A stretch of DNA of 64,000 bases from Chitinophagales bacterium (GCA_023957245.1 JAMLHJ010000001.1:62001-126000), one strand, 5' to 3'. Positions 36,101-45,483 are shown, counted from the first letter of the stretch. Translations and numbers: made by a program. The notes: generated by a model not told the origin, from the letters alone.

Positions 36101-37198
36101 ATGAAAAACAAAAAAACATTTCTAGGGCTTGCAGTTGCCCTTATGGCTATAATGCTATTTACTGCACCTGTGTTTACAGCTATCATCGAAATGACTGATA
36201 GTTTTTTATTGTCTTCAATTATAATGACTGGCATTATCACCTTTAGTGCATTATATGCCACTAGTGGTAATCATCAAATCTTCAAAAATGGTGTTGAAGT
36301 GGAAGTGTGGGCCAACTACATCATGGAGCGACTTTGGAAAAATAATCAGTTTTTACAACATGCATTTTCAGATGATGACAAGGTGATAGGAGGCAAAATA
36401 GTACATATCCCACAACCAGGAGCAAAGCCCCTTATAACTAAAAATCGTTCTGTTTATCCTGCTACAGCTGTAAGACGAACGGATACAGACATACTATATG
36501 CGCTGGACGAATATACCGCAGATCCAACTCATATACCTAATGCCGACAAAGTGGAACTTTCTTACGATAAGATTGATAGTGTATATGGAGATCATGCTGG
36601 TCAAATTTCTCAAGATGTTGCAGATGATGCAATTATCAAATGGTTGACGGGATTGGCAGCTAATAAATTTATTAGAACAACAGGAGCCAATACTTCAGAG
36701 ATATTAGAAGGAGCTACAGGAACTAGAAAAGTTTTTGTTCACGGCGATTTGAGAAAATGTCAAAAAACCTTAGACAAACAGAATATCCCTGAAGAAGATA
36801 GATTTGCACTATTATCAGCTGATATGGCTGACCAACTTTTTGAATCTTTAAGCAATACTCAGTATAGGGATTTTTCACAATATGCTGACGCTAAAGAGGG
36901 TATTGTTGGAAGACTATATGGTTTTAATATTATGAAAAGGAGTAGTGTAGCTGTAGCATCTTCTAGTTTAACTATCAATCCTTGGGGAGCTGCTATTACA
37001 GCTACAGACTTGGATGTAAGTTTTGTGTGGCAAAAAAATGCAGTAGCTAGAGCTTTAGGTGAAGTAAAATTCTTTGAAAACCCTGATAGAGCAGAATACT
37101 ATGGTGATGTATATTCTTCTTTATTGAGATTTGGTGGACGTAGAAGAAGAGCTGATGACTTTGGCATTCTTGCAATAGCTCAAGCTGATGGAGCATAA
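36101..37198 (+). CDS. major capsid protein with hydrophobic N terminus
   Basis: 365 residues from ATG 36101, one base after the protease stop. The body (FKNGVEVEVWANYIMERLWK, KIVHIPQPGAKPL, VFVHGDLRKCQKTLDKQNIP, DRFALLSADMADQLF) matches HK97-fold coat proteins of Bacteroidota phages. Residues 7-30 (FLGLAVALMAIMLFTAPVF) and 36-54 (FLLSSIIMTGIITFSALYA) are strongly hydrophobic, which is odd for a coat. They may be a cleaved delta-type region, a membrane assembly anchor, or upstream reading with a true start at an internal Met. Confidence 0.8.
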   Translation: MKNKKTFLGLAVALMAIMLFTAPVFTAIIEMTDSFLLSSIIMTGIITFSALYATSGNHQIFKNGVEVEVWANYIMERLWKNNQFLQHAFSDDDKVIGGKIVHIPQPGAKPLITKNRSVYPATAVRRTDTDILYALDEYTADPTHIPNADKVELSYDKIDSVYGDHAGQISQDVADDAIIKWLTGLAANKFIRTTGANTSEILEGATGTRKVFVHGDLRKCQKTLDKQNIPEEDRFALLSADMADQLFESLSNTQYRDFSQYADAKEGIVGRLYGFNIMKRSSVAVASSSLTINPWGAAITATDLDVSFVWQKNAVARALGEVKFFENPDRAEYYGDVYSSLLRFGGRRRRADDFGILAIAQADGA

Positions 37199-37207
37199 TC
37201 TTTTGAG

Positions 37208-37456
37208 ATGACTGATTTACAAGATAATATTATAAACTACATACTAGCTCCTATAGCTGCAGCATTTGGGGGCTGGTTTTTTGGTCGCAGGAAGTTGTCA
37301 GCTGAAGCTAGTACAACTGAGATTGAAAATGTAGAAAAGTCATTAGCTATCTATAGAGGGATTATCACTGACATGGAAAGTCAAATAAAATCTTTAAAAA
37401 GTCAAATAACAGAACTGGAAACACAACTCAATTTATTTAAAGCTAAGCGTCCATGA
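37208..37456 (+). CDS. putative holin-like membrane protein
   Basis: 82 residues: one transmembrane helix at about 8-25 (IINYILAPIAAAFGGWFF) followed by GRRK and a coiled coil (MESQIKSLKSQITELETQLN). It lies just before, and overlaps by 4 bases, the endolysin gene, the usual holin place. One-helix holins (class III) are known, but the family is not certain. Confidence 0.5.
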   Translation: MTDLQDNIINYILAPIAAAFGGWFFGRRKLSAEASTTEIENVEKSLAIYRGIITDMESQIKSLKSQITELETQLNLFKAKRP

Positions 37457-38379
37457 GATTGATTAAAGGAATAACGATTCATTGTACTGCTGGTTATGGT
37501 GATGTAGAATCTATCAAAGAGTTTTGGAAAAAAAAACTTGGGTGGAAAGTGGTTGGATATCACTTCTTTATTTATGAAGATGGTAGAGTTGTTCAATTAG
37601 CGCCATTGAGTACCGTTACTAATGGAGTGAAAGGCTATAATTCGGATAGAGTTCATATAGCATATCAAGGTGGTGTTGAAAAAGGCAATGTCAAAAAAGC
37701 CAAAGACACTAGAACCATAGCACAAAAACTTGCAATAGAATCAACTATTGAGAATGTAATACGAGAACTACATGAGCATCAAGATGTTTCCAAATTAGAA
37801 ATAAAAGGTCATCGAGATTTTTCTCCAGACCAAAACAAAAATGGTATTATTGATCCCTGGGAAAGAATCAAAGAGTGTCCATCATTCGATGCATTATCTG
37901 AATATAGAGCTTTGTTAAGAAAGTTTATTTCAGTCTTATTAGCCGTTTTATTGATAGGTTTTACTGGATGTAAGAGTTCAAAAATAAGCACTGAAAGAAT
38001 AGTAACAGACTCTACAACAGTAACTAATACCATTATAGAACGAGACACTATCATTGTGACTAATAGTGATACAATTTCTATAATGTTGGACTGCAAAACC
38101 ACTAAGCCTGCCACACTAAAAGGATCAAAGAATGCAATGATTAAAACTACCCCTCTAGGTGAAAAGACATTAGTAAAATGCACTTGTGATACTATGCAAA
38201 TCATGGCGAAACTCAAGGAACTAATTTCTAATAAAGAAAGGGTAACAAAGGAAATAGTCTATAAAACTACGACCAACAAACCTTCTATTTTCAATAGATA
38301 CATTACTTTTTTGGGGTGGCTTTTTATCGTACTCTTTGTATTTACTCTTATTATTCAAATTATAAAAATCTTTCGATAA
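37453..38379 (+). CDS. N-acetylmuramoyl-L-alanine amidase fused to u-spanin-like segment
   Basis: 308 residues. Residues 1-150 are an Amidase_2/PGRP domain: H10 (ITIHCTA), H120 (KGHRDFSPD) and C142 (ECPSFD) are the zinc ligands. Beyond it, residues 154-172 (LLRKFISVLLAVLLIGFTG) form a lipoprotein signal ending with Cys173, then a periplasmic linker of Thr/Ser-rich strands, and residues 281-307 a C-terminal transmembrane helix. A lipobox plus C-terminal TM is the layout of a unimolecular spanin. Leu154 is a TTG, a possible internal start for a separate spanin. Confidence 0.75.
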   Translation: MRLIKGITIHCTAGYGDVESIKEFWKKKLGWKVVGYHFFIYEDGRVVQLAPLSTVTNGVKGYNSDRVHIAYQGGVEKGNVKKAKDTRTIAQKLAIESTIENVIRELHEHQDVSKLEIKGHRDFSPDQNKNGIIDPWERIKECPSFDALSEYRALLRKFISVLLAVLLIGFTGCKSSKISTERIVTDSTTVTNTIIERDTIIVTNSDTISIMLDCKTTKPATLKGSKNAMIKTTPLGEKTLVKCTCDTMQIMAKLKELISNKERVTKEIVYKTTTNKPSIFNRYITFLGWLFIVLFVFTLIIQIIKIFR

Positions 38380-38594
38380 TGAAAAAAATATTCGAATTAC
38401 ATCCTGACAGAGATGTTGTATATCAAACATCAGATGGCTATCAGTTTTGGGAATTATCCAAAGCCGAAGCTCATTCAGGAAATCTATTAGATAAGTCTAT
38501 TAAGACTATTCATAAAGCTGATGAAGAAGTTCCAGTTGAACAAACTATTCAACCTGAAAAATCTAAACCAAGTAAAAAAATAAAGGAGGATTAA
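38379..38594 (+). CDS. small hypothetical phage protein
   Basis: 71 residues from the ATG that shares one base with the previous stop; a longer ORF reads back over the spanin end. MKKIFELHPDRDVVYQTSDG, QFWELSKAEAHSG, then a Lys/Pro-rich tail KPSKKIKED. It looks like a small soluble accessory protein; no family recognised. Translationally coupled to the lysis gene and followed by the sheath gene. Confidence 0.5.
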   Translation: MKKIFELHPDRDVVYQTSDGYQFWELSKAEAHSGNLLDKSIKTIHKADEEVPVEQTIQPEKSKPSKKIKED

Positions 38595-38595
38595 C

Positions 38596-39765
38596 ATGTT
38601 ACCTGATGTAAAAATATCTCTACAAAACGGACAGTTAGGCGGAGTCTTATCACTTGCTGATGGTGTTTGTGCCTTGATTGTAACAGGTGAATCAGTATCA
38701 ACAAAAATACAAATCGGAGAGCCACAGCTCGTTTTTAGCTTAAAAGATGCTGAACAAATCGGTCTGACAGAAAACGACAATCCATTTGCTCATCATCAAA
38801 TTAAAGAATTTTACTCTACGGCTGGTGCAGGAGCAGAGTTATATGTGATGATTGTGCCTAATACAGAGACGCAGACTAGCATGATGGATATTAACAATGA
38901 TAATGGAGCGAAAAAGTTATTAGACTTTGCTGGAGGAAGAGTACGTTTGTTATTTTCAGCATTTAACCCAGATGAACTGTATGATCTTGTACTAACTAAT
39001 GGGATAGATGCAGATGTATATTCTGCTATCATTAAAGCGCAGGAGCTAGCAGAACTTTATGCAGAAAATCAAGCTCCTATCAGAGTTATCTTAGAAGGTC
39101 GAAAATTTAATGGCAATGCAGCCAACCTTACTGATTTAAAGACAATGACAAATAACAGAGTTTGTGTAGTTGTCGGAAGCAGTTCTAATAATGGAGTGGC
39201 TTCAGTAGGTCTGTTCGTTGGGAGGTGTGCATCTAATCCTGTGCAAAGAAAAGCTAGTAGAGTGAAAGACGGCAACCTTCCTATCATTGCAGGATATGTT
39301 GGGAATCAGCTAGTTGATTCATACAATGGACTAGCACTTATGCATGACAAAGGGTTTGTAGTATTAAGAACCTTCTCAGGAATGTCAGGCTATTTCTTTT
39401 CTGACGATCCTACTGCTACATCATCAACTGATGATTATGCTTTTTTAGCTAGAGGTCGAGTGATAGACAAAGCACAAATAATAGCATATCTAACTTTTAT
39501 TGAGGAGTTGCACGATGAAATACCTGTGAATGAAAGTGGAAGACTTGAAGCAGGAGTAGTCAAATACTTAGAAGCAAAAGTCGAAAATCAGATTAAGCAA
39601 ATCATGTTATCTAATCGAGAAATCAGTAATGTTGAATGCTACATTAATCCCGAGCAAAATATTTTGTCCACCAATAAAACAGAAGTGGTTTTAAGGGTTA
39701 CACCAGTTGGGTATAATTCTGCTATCGAAGTTCTGTTAGGATTTTATAACCCATCTAATAATTAA
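38596..39765 (+). CDS. contractile tail sheath protein (DUF2586-like)
   Basis: 389 residues. VKISLQNGQLGGVLSLADGV, FSLKDAEQIGLTENDNPFAH, RVCVVVGSSSNNGVASVGLF and DDYAFLARGRVIDKAQIIAY, EIPVNESGRL fit the Bacteroidota DUF2586 sheath proteins, which contract on infection. It is followed 3 bases later by the tube gene, the standard order. Confidence 0.8.
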   Translation: MLPDVKISLQNGQLGGVLSLADGVCALIVTGESVSTKIQIGEPQLVFSLKDAEQIGLTENDNPFAHHQIKEFYSTAGAGAELYVMIVPNTETQTSMMDINNDNGAKKLLDFAGGRVRLLFSAFNPDELYDLVLTNGIDADVYSAIIKAQELAELYAENQAPIRVILEGRKFNGNAANLTDLKTMTNNRVCVVVGSSSNNGVASVGLFVGRCASNPVQRKASRVKDGNLPIIAGYVGNQLVDSYNGLALMHDKGFVVLRTFSGMSGYFFSDDPTATSSTDDYAFLARGRVIDKAQIIAYLTFIEELHDEIPVNESGRLEAGVVKYLEAKVENQIKQIMLSNREISNVECYINPEQNILSTNKTEVVLRVTPVGYNSAIEVLLGFYNPSNN

Positions 39766-39768
39766 ACT

Positions 39769-40191
39769 ATGAACTTCTTTGATACAAAAGAATGCGAATG
39801 GAGTGACTTGGAACTTTTTTTAAATGGAGCTAAGGTCACCAAAATACAATCTGCAAAGTATAAAAAATCAGTAGAGAAAGAACATTTATATGCTGCAGGT
39901 AGCAATCCAATATCTATACAGAGAGGAAACAAATCCTATACTGGTAGTTTTAGATTATTGAAAGGAGCTGTAGATGATATAAACAGAGCTGTAAAAGCTG
40001 CAGGAGGAGAAGACCTCTTAGATGCTTCTTTTACTTGTGTAATCAACTACAAGAAAAAAGGCAATAGATTATTACAAATTGACACACTTATTGGATTAGA
40101 GTTTACAGAATACGAGAGAGGTATGGAACAAAATGCTAAGTCTATGCCGATTGAATTACCTATTCTCTTTTTAGAATTAAAATCTGTTTAA
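39769..40191 (+). CDS. tail tube protein
   Basis: 140 residues. ECEWSDLELFLNGAKVTKIQ, SIQRGNKSYTGSFRLLKGAV and a C-terminal beta hairpin (IDTLIGLEFTEYER) are typical of the small tube proteins that stack as rings inside the sheath (Mu gpM, P2 FII). Its position after the sheath gene supports this. Confidence 0.78.
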   Translation: MNFFDTKECEWSDLELFLNGAKVTKIQSAKYKKSVEKEHLYAAGSNPISIQRGNKSYTGSFRLLKGAVDDINRAVKAAGGEDLLDASFTCVINYKKKGNRLLQIDTLIGLEFTEYERGMEQNAKSMPIELPILFLELKSV

Positions 40192-40192
40192 T

Positions 40193-40477
40193 ATGAATAA
40201 GTCGCAAATACAAGAATGGAAAACCAAGCATGGTGAAATATTTGAGCTTGAAGTTGATGGGAAGAAAGCATGGTTAAAAAAACCTGATAGAAAACTCATC
40301 GCTATGGCTCAAAGCTTAGGAGGTGAAAGTCAAGTATCTATTGGAGAAGTATTACTTGATGCCTGTTGGCTTGGAGGTGATGAAGAAATCAAAACTAATG
40401 ATGATCTATTCCTCTCCATTTTACCAACCCTCAATCAGTTGATTGAAATTAAACAGGCTGTTCTAAAAAAAATTTAG
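40193..40477 (+). CDS. tail assembly chaperone, short form
   Basis: 94 residues; HGEIFELEVDGKKAWLKKPD and LLDACWLGGDEEIKTND match the first half of Mu gp41-type assembly chaperones. The frame ends CTA AAA AAA ATT TAG, giving the short product. It lies between tube and tape measure genes, the usual place of the frameshifted chaperone pair. Confidence 0.8.
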   Translation: MNKSQIQEWKTKHGEIFELEVDGKKAWLKKPDRKLIAMAQSLGGESQVSIGEVLLDACWLGGDEEIKTNDDLFLSILPTLNQLIEIKQAVLKKI

Positions 40478-40632
40478 AACAGTTTTTAGTTCGTGAAGAT
40501 GGAGATCTTATCAGAAAAATCAATGCTCAGATTAGATACTATCTTCATTTAGACCCTGATAGCATGACCGATGAACAATGGGCTATGGCTTGGAATGATT
40601 TGTTATGGATAAGAAAAGAAGAAGCAAAATAA
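40193..40632 (+). CDS. tail assembly chaperone, -1 frameshifted long form
   Basis: The eight A residues at 40465-40472 form an A AAA AAA slippery site just before the stop of the short form. Slipping back one base joins to a second frame (KNLEQFLVREDGDLIRKINA, then RYYLHLDPDSMTDEQW, ending WIRKEEAK) that stops at 40632, total about 146 residues. The second frame has no start codon of its own near its beginning. This is the programmed frameshift conserved in most long-tailed phages. Confidence 0.75.
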
Positions 40633-40639
40633 ACTAGCA

Positions 40640-42574
40640 ATGGGAGGAGTAGTCGAATTTATAATCAAGATGCAAGATGGGATTACTTCCCCTCTGCAAA
40701 AGATGAGTAGCAATTCCAATACTGCTAATCAGTCATTGCTAAAACTTACCGCATCTAACAAACAACTTATTGGAATGATATCAGGCACTTCCTCCAGCGT
40801 AAGCACTTTGACTGGTAGAATTGAAAAGCTGAAGGCATTAAGAGATATTCTACCTTCCTCTTCAGAAGAAAGAATTAAGTCTGTCAATAAGGAAATCTCT
40901 ACACTTAATAAAGAAATGGAACGTCTCCAAAATATTGGAACTGGAGGAGGACTTAAAAAGACACTTAGCGATGCCTTTAATAGCTTACCTGAGTTTTTTA
41001 AAAACCCATTGGTTCTAGCAGGTGCAGGATTAACATCTGCTATCAACTCAGGTTTAAAGAATAGCACAGATAAATTAGATTACCAACTTCTGTTAGGCAA
41101 TGATGCTGGTCAAGCACTGTACAAATCTATAAAAAATACTGCTCCAGCAAGTATGAGAGATAGTTTTCTACAAGGTGGAAAATCATTAGTCTCGTCTGGC
41201 CATGATCCCAACAAAACCAATAAAATGCTTTCTCAAATCGGGGATGTTTCTTTAGGCAAAGAGGATCGATTTAATGGATTGTTATCAGCATTTACAAATG
41301 TTCAAAAAGAAGGTAAGCTTACAGAAGGCTCCCTACAGCAATTAAACGATGCTGGATTTAAGCCTTTAGTTTCTTTGAATCATGCAACTGGCGAAAGCAT
41401 GGATAGCCTTCAGAAACGTTTTGAGCAAGGGAAAATATCAATTTTAGATTTAGAAAAAGCATTTGAATCAGCTACTGGACCTGGAGGAGAGTTTGAAGAT
41501 AAATTGAAAGCTATCGCCGAAAGCCCTATGGATAAATGGGATTTGTTTAAAACAAAGATATTTGAATTATCATCTGCATTTGGTGAAGTATTAATGCCTG
41601 TGTTTAGTAAAGGCATAGACTTGTTAAATATTGGGTTTGATTGGTTAAGCACTGGCATAGATTGGACAGTAAACGTATTATCAAATCTGGCCACCTGGGT
41701 AGATAAAAATAGTGTGTTGGTGTATAGTCTAGCTGGTGCAGTTCTAGGAGGCGTAGTAGCATATAAAGCCTATCAGGCAGTATCTATGCTTGTTTATTTG
41801 TGGCAGATGCGTGACCTTGTTGGCACTAGTTTATTGGCAACCGCCAAAGGAGCACTAACTGTTGTTACTAGCGGTTTAACTATTGCACAAAATGCATTGA
41901 GTGCAGCATTTTTAAAAAGCCCAATAGGGTGGGTTGTTCTTGGACTTGGCGCATTAGCAGGAGGTGTTATTTACGCATGGAATAAATTTGAGGGGTTTAG
42001 AAAAATTGTTTTTGGTCTATGGGAAGCTTTTAAAGAAGTGTTTAACAGTATAGGAAGATTGTTTAAGCAAATATTTAATCCAATTTTTGATGCTATATCA
42101 GCAATAAAGGAAGGGAGGTGGATGGATGCAGCGAAGGCAACGGGAAACCTCTTGTATAATCTGACTCCAGTAGGAATAGCAGAAGCTACATATGACTTTA
42201 CAAAATCTGGAGGATTTAATAGTATTTCTGAAGCTTTTGGGAAAGGAGCAGAAAAGGGTGCTAAGTCATGGAAAGAAGCAAAAAATGAGGAAGAATCAAA
42301 GGAAGATAATTTTGAAACACCTGAAGCAAAGCTTTTGGATTATCTCAAAAAATCAGACTTGTCAAAAAACAATAAGGAGAATAAGACAACTACTAACGAA
42401 GGATTAAATGCAGTATCTGGTGGTGGCACAAAAAACATATCTATTGTTATACACAAAATGTTGGACAATACAAGCATTATAGTTCAAAATGGCACCCAAC
42501 AGCTAGGGAGGGATATACAAAGAGTAGTTGAAGAAAGTCTAATTAGAGCAGTTGCATCAGGATCAGGGAGGTAA
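40640..42574 (+). CDS. tail tape measure protein
   Basis: 644 residues. MGGVVEFIIKMQDGITSPLQ, then repeated coiled coil, then a membrane-like central part (SLAGAVLGGVVAYKAYQAVS, PIGWVVLGLGALAGGVIYAW) and a C-terminal low-complexity region. It sets tail length and may reach the inner membrane during injection. Length suggests a tail of modest size. It follows the chaperone gene as in other phages. Confidence 0.85.
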   Translation: MGGVVEFIIKMQDGITSPLQKMSSNSNTANQSLLKLTASNKQLIGMISGTSSSVSTLTGRIEKLKALRDILPSSSEERIKSVNKEISTLNKEMERLQNIGTGGGLKKTLSDAFNSLPEFFKNPLVLAGAGLTSAINSGLKNSTDKLDYQLLLGNDAGQALYKSIKNTAPASMRDSFLQGGKSLVSSGHDPNKTNKMLSQIGDVSLGKEDRFNGLLSAFTNVQKEGKLTEGSLQQLNDAGFKPLVSLNHATGESMDSLQKRFEQGKISILDLEKAFESATGPGGEFEDKLKAIAESPMDKWDLFKTKIFELSSAFGEVLMPVFSKGIDLLNIGFDWLSTGIDWTVNVLSNLATWVDKNSVLVYSLAGAVLGGVVAYKAYQAVSMLVYLWQMRDLVGTSLLATAKGALTVVTSGLTIAQNALSAAFLKSPIGWVVLGLGALAGGVIYAWNKFEGFRKIVFGLWEAFKEVFNSIGRLFKQIFNPIFDAISAIKEGRWMDAAKATGNLLYNLTPVGIAEATYDFTKSGGFNSISEAFGKGAEKGAKSWKEAKNEEESKEDNFETPEAKLLDYLKKSDLSKNNKENKTTTNEGLNAVSGGGTKNISIVIHKMLDNTSIIVQNGTQQLGRDIQRVVEESLIRAVASGSGR

Positions 42575-42576
42575 TT

Positions 42577-42861
42577 ATGAAAGATGTATTATTCAACGAT
42601 ATAGGTGATTTAGATGTTTTTGATGGGGATTTCAATATAGGAGATTCTACTGTTCAAAATCAATCATTATTACTTCAGTCGCAAAAAGGAGAGCTGAAGC
42701 AATATCCAATTACAGGGGTGGGGATCAATAACTTTTTGCTAGATGAAAATAAGAATGACTTATACAGAGAAATTAGACGAGAATTTGTAAGAGATGGAAT
42801 AAAATTAAACTCAATCACTATTGATAAAGAATCTATTCTAATTGATGCTCATTATGAATAA
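42577..42861 (+). CDS. baseplate protein, Mu gp46/gpW-like
   Basis: 94 residues: DIGDLDVFDGDFNIGDSTVQ, QKGELKQYPITGVGINNFLL and LYREIRREFVRDGIKLNS fit the gp25/gpW-like (T4 gp25, Mu gp46) wedge proteins. The next gene starts 8 bases before its end. Normal length for the family. Confidence 0.75.
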   Translation: MKDVLFNDIGDLDVFDGDFNIGDSTVQNQSLLLQSQKGELKQYPITGVGINNFLLDENKNDLYREIRREFVRDGIKLNSITIDKESILIDAHYE

Positions 42862-43147
42862 GGTAACTATACTCAACAGACAAAGCCTCCTTGACATAGC
42901 TCTGCAAGAGACTGGCATAATCGAAGCTGCATTTGATATTGCAATAGCAAATGGATTATCTGTAACTGATTATGCTCCTGGAGCTATATTGATGATACCA
43001 AACAACATAGTTGTCAATGAACAAATTTTAAAATACTATAAATCCAATAAAATTCAACCAGCAACATTTATGGGCGAGTTGATTATCTCTTCCAATCTCT
43101 ATGTTGATGAAGACTACTGGGATGAAGACTATACAAACGAAAATTAA
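42854..43147 (+). CDS. LysM-like tail protein
   Basis: 97 residues from the ATG at 42854. NRQSLLDIALQETGIIEAAF, IAIANGLSVTDYAPGAILMI and acidic tail DEDYWDEDYTNEN suggest a LysM-like module (YxLxDIAxxxGxxxxxI...L..G..L) as in tail protein X, which helps peptidoglycan contact. The fold call is by pattern only. Confidence 0.55.
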   Translation: MNKVTILNRQSLLDIALQETGIIEAAFDIAIANGLSVTDYAPGAILMIPNNIVVNEQILKYYKSNKIQPATFMGELIISSNLYVDEDYWDEDYTNEN

Positions 43148-43152
43148 GAATC

Positions 43153-44595
43153 ATGGCATTGAATAAAAGAAACGAGAAAGGCAGACCGCTGTCACATGCA
43201 GAAATGGATGCTAACTGGGCACAGATTGAAAACTGGTTAGCTCAAAAGGCAGCTAGCTCACATACTCATAATATTAATCAGATTACAGGGCTAGTGGCGG
43301 CACTATCAAGTAAAATGGAAAGTGCTCAACGAGGGGTTGCTAATGGTGTCGCTTCATTGGGGAATGACGGTAAAGTGCCATTGTCGCAATTGCCAGCTAT
43401 TCAAGCAAGTACAGGAATGTACTTTCCTCATGATTCATTAACGATAAGTGATATTGGTAAGGTGGCAATATGGAAAGATGGTAAAGCACAACTTCCTGTC
43501 TTTGAGATGATGAATCTCAGGTTTCCCAAATATGCATATGAGTTAAACCTTAGCTCATTTACTACATTTGCTAGTCCAATAGCTACAATTACATTTTCTT
43601 CTAATCCAGTGGATGGTGATATGTTGGGAAATTATAGGTTTAAAACAACTCCTTCAACTCCTAATGAATCTCAGATATATCCAACGCTACCTGATACTAT
43701 TAATGCATTAATCGAAACAATAAGAAATAAAGAAGGTGTTGCTGCCGCATTTTTATTTGATGTCGATAAGGTAAAAATTGTTTCGTTTTCAGACGGCAAG
43801 CAAGCTGGCTTTTCATTTCAAGAGGATGTGTTGTCCCAATACGTTGACACATCATTTTGTACTGTATCCAAAACTACAACTACAGCTGTTGATAGGTTGG
43901 GACACTCATTAGTACCTTTTTTGTTCTTGTGGAGTATAGGCATTTTTGGCGATCAAGATAAAGATACTGCTTATCAAATTTTTTATACGCAAAACTCAAG
44001 TTTTAGTAATGAAATTATGTGTGGCACTACATATCCTGGTAACTATCCACTAACATTGGATGAGTTGAAAGCAGGCATTACAGAAGCATTAGAGCATCAT
44101 GAAGATATTTATAGCCATAAATGGAACGATAATGTATTAACAATTAAACCTATTATTCCTCTTTCAACAGCTATATCTGTCGATTCGGGAGATGAAGATT
44201 TTTGGTACAATGCATTTAGTGATGGAACTATTTCTGATGATGACTATTTACCAGTATGCCACTATTCAATTTTAGGTGTAATAAAATCTGTAGGTGATAT
44301 GGAAGTCGAGATTGCTAGTGAACCTATAGTGAATTGTATGTCTTCATATAATGAAGACGTAGTGTGTAATGGCCAACTTGATAATAACAGAATATTCATC
44401 TTAGATGCAAATGATCCAGGTAAATTATATCCTTTTCCAAAAATTGCAATAGAAAACATGAGTATGATTTTCATGTTAATAGCTCCAGGGTATTATATTA
44501 CAAAGGATGACTTAATAGCTGCTAATTCTGTTTTCAAAGGCGAAAAATTAAATGACTTTTTTTCTATTCAAATTTTTAATATGATTTTTAATTAA
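43153..44595 (+). CDS. tail fibre-like protein
   Basis: 480 residues. The N terminus (RNEKGRPLSHAEMDANW, AQIENWL) is a baseplate-attachment domain common in Bacteroidota phage fibres; HTHNINQITGLVAALSSK and GVASLGNDGKVPLSQLPA are short fibre repeats. The remainder is beta-rich and probably binds the receptor. The order (fibre before gpJ) is unusual compared with Mu. Confidence 0.65.
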   Translation: MALNKRNEKGRPLSHAEMDANWAQIENWLAQKAASSHTHNINQITGLVAALSSKMESAQRGVANGVASLGNDGKVPLSQLPAIQASTGMYFPHDSLTISDIGKVAIWKDGKAQLPVFEMMNLRFPKYAYELNLSSFTTFASPIATITFSSNPVDGDMLGNYRFKTTPSTPNESQIYPTLPDTINALIETIRNKEGVAAAFLFDVDKVKIVSFSDGKQAGFSFQEDVLSQYVDTSFCTVSKTTTTAVDRLGHSLVPFLFLWSIGIFGDQDKDTAYQIFYTQNSSFSNEIMCGTTYPGNYPLTLDELKAGITEALEHHEDIYSHKWNDNVLTIKPIIPLSTAISVDSGDEDFWYNAFSDGTISDDDYLPVCHYSILGVIKSVGDMEVEIASEPIVNCMSSYNEDVVCNGQLDNNRIFILDANDPGKLYPFPKIAIENMSMIFMLIAPGYYITKDDLIAANSVFKGEKLNDFFSIQIFNMIFN

Positions 44596-44610
44596 CGGTA
44601 ATATATATAC

Positions 44611-45483
44611 ATGAGCAGGTCAATTAAGGAGATATATAACGCAATTGTCAACGAAAAGCAAACGTTCAGCGAGCTAAATAGTTTACTACCTGATTATCCA
44701 TCAGATACAGCCTTTGGTTCATTATTAGCTGATTTATCTAGCAATAGCAAAGTGGCGATATGGAGGCTATGGGTATTTATAACGGCTGTTGCCATATATT
44801 ATCACGAACGAATTTTTGACAAACATAAAGAAGAAGTACAAGATATTGCTAACTCAATGCAAGTAGGTAAGCTAGAGTGGTATGCCTCCGAAAGTAGAAA
44901 GTTTCAACTAGGATTTCCACTAGCCTTTAATAACACTACTTTCCGCTATTATTATTTAGATAGTACTTCTGAAGATGCTGTTAATGCTCGCATCATTAAT
45001 AGGGTAAGTGCTAGGGAGGTGTTTTCTACTAACTTTACTGGTATTCGCATTAAAGTAGCCAAATCTATAGGTGTAGATCTTAATGCAATATCTGAAGATG
45101 AGCTAGAAGCATTTAAGTTTTATATTCAAAGAATTGCATTTGCTGGTATCCCAGTAGATGTATGGTCTAAAGAAGCTGATAAGCTAAAGTATAATATTCG
45201 CATTTGGTTTGATGGGGTCCTGCCAGAAAATGATATTTTAACAGCTATTCAACAGGCAATCAATAGCTATTTAATAGCTATTCCGTTCGATGGTATGTTG
45301 TATAGAAACAAACTCATCGATACCTTACAGGAACTTACACCAGTGAGGGATGTTGAAATAGTCAGTCTGCAAAGTCAGAGAGCAAATTCTGTACTTTGGA
45401 TAGATGCTGGCAGGTTTATAGAACCAGAGTCTGGATACTTTAAAACTGACCCTACTTCAATCATTCAATTAATAGCTGAATAA
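44611..45483 (+). CDS. baseplate J-like protein (Mu gp47-like)
   Basis: 290 residues. YNAIVNEKQTFSELNSLLPD, KEEVQDIANSMQVGKLEWYA and VARIINRVSAREV-like segments, with RIKVAKSIGVDLNAISEDEL, fit the baseplate J / gp47 wedge protein. ASGIP-type IPVDVWSKEAD is followed by a wing domain. It precedes a gpI-like gene by an overlap of 1 base. Confidence 0.7.
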   Translation: MSRSIKEIYNAIVNEKQTFSELNSLLPDYPSDTAFGSLLADLSSNSKVAIWRLWVFITAVAIYYHERIFDKHKEEVQDIANSMQVGKLEWYASESRKFQLGFPLAFNNTTFRYYYLDSTSEDAVNARIINRVSAREVFSTNFTGIRIKVAKSIGVDLNAISEDELEAFKFYIQRIAFAGIPVDVWSKEADKLKYNIRIWFDGVLPENDILTAIQQAINSYLIAIPFDGMLYRNKLIDTLQELTPVRDVEIVSLQSQRANSVLWIDAGRFIEPESGYFKTDPTSIIQLIAE

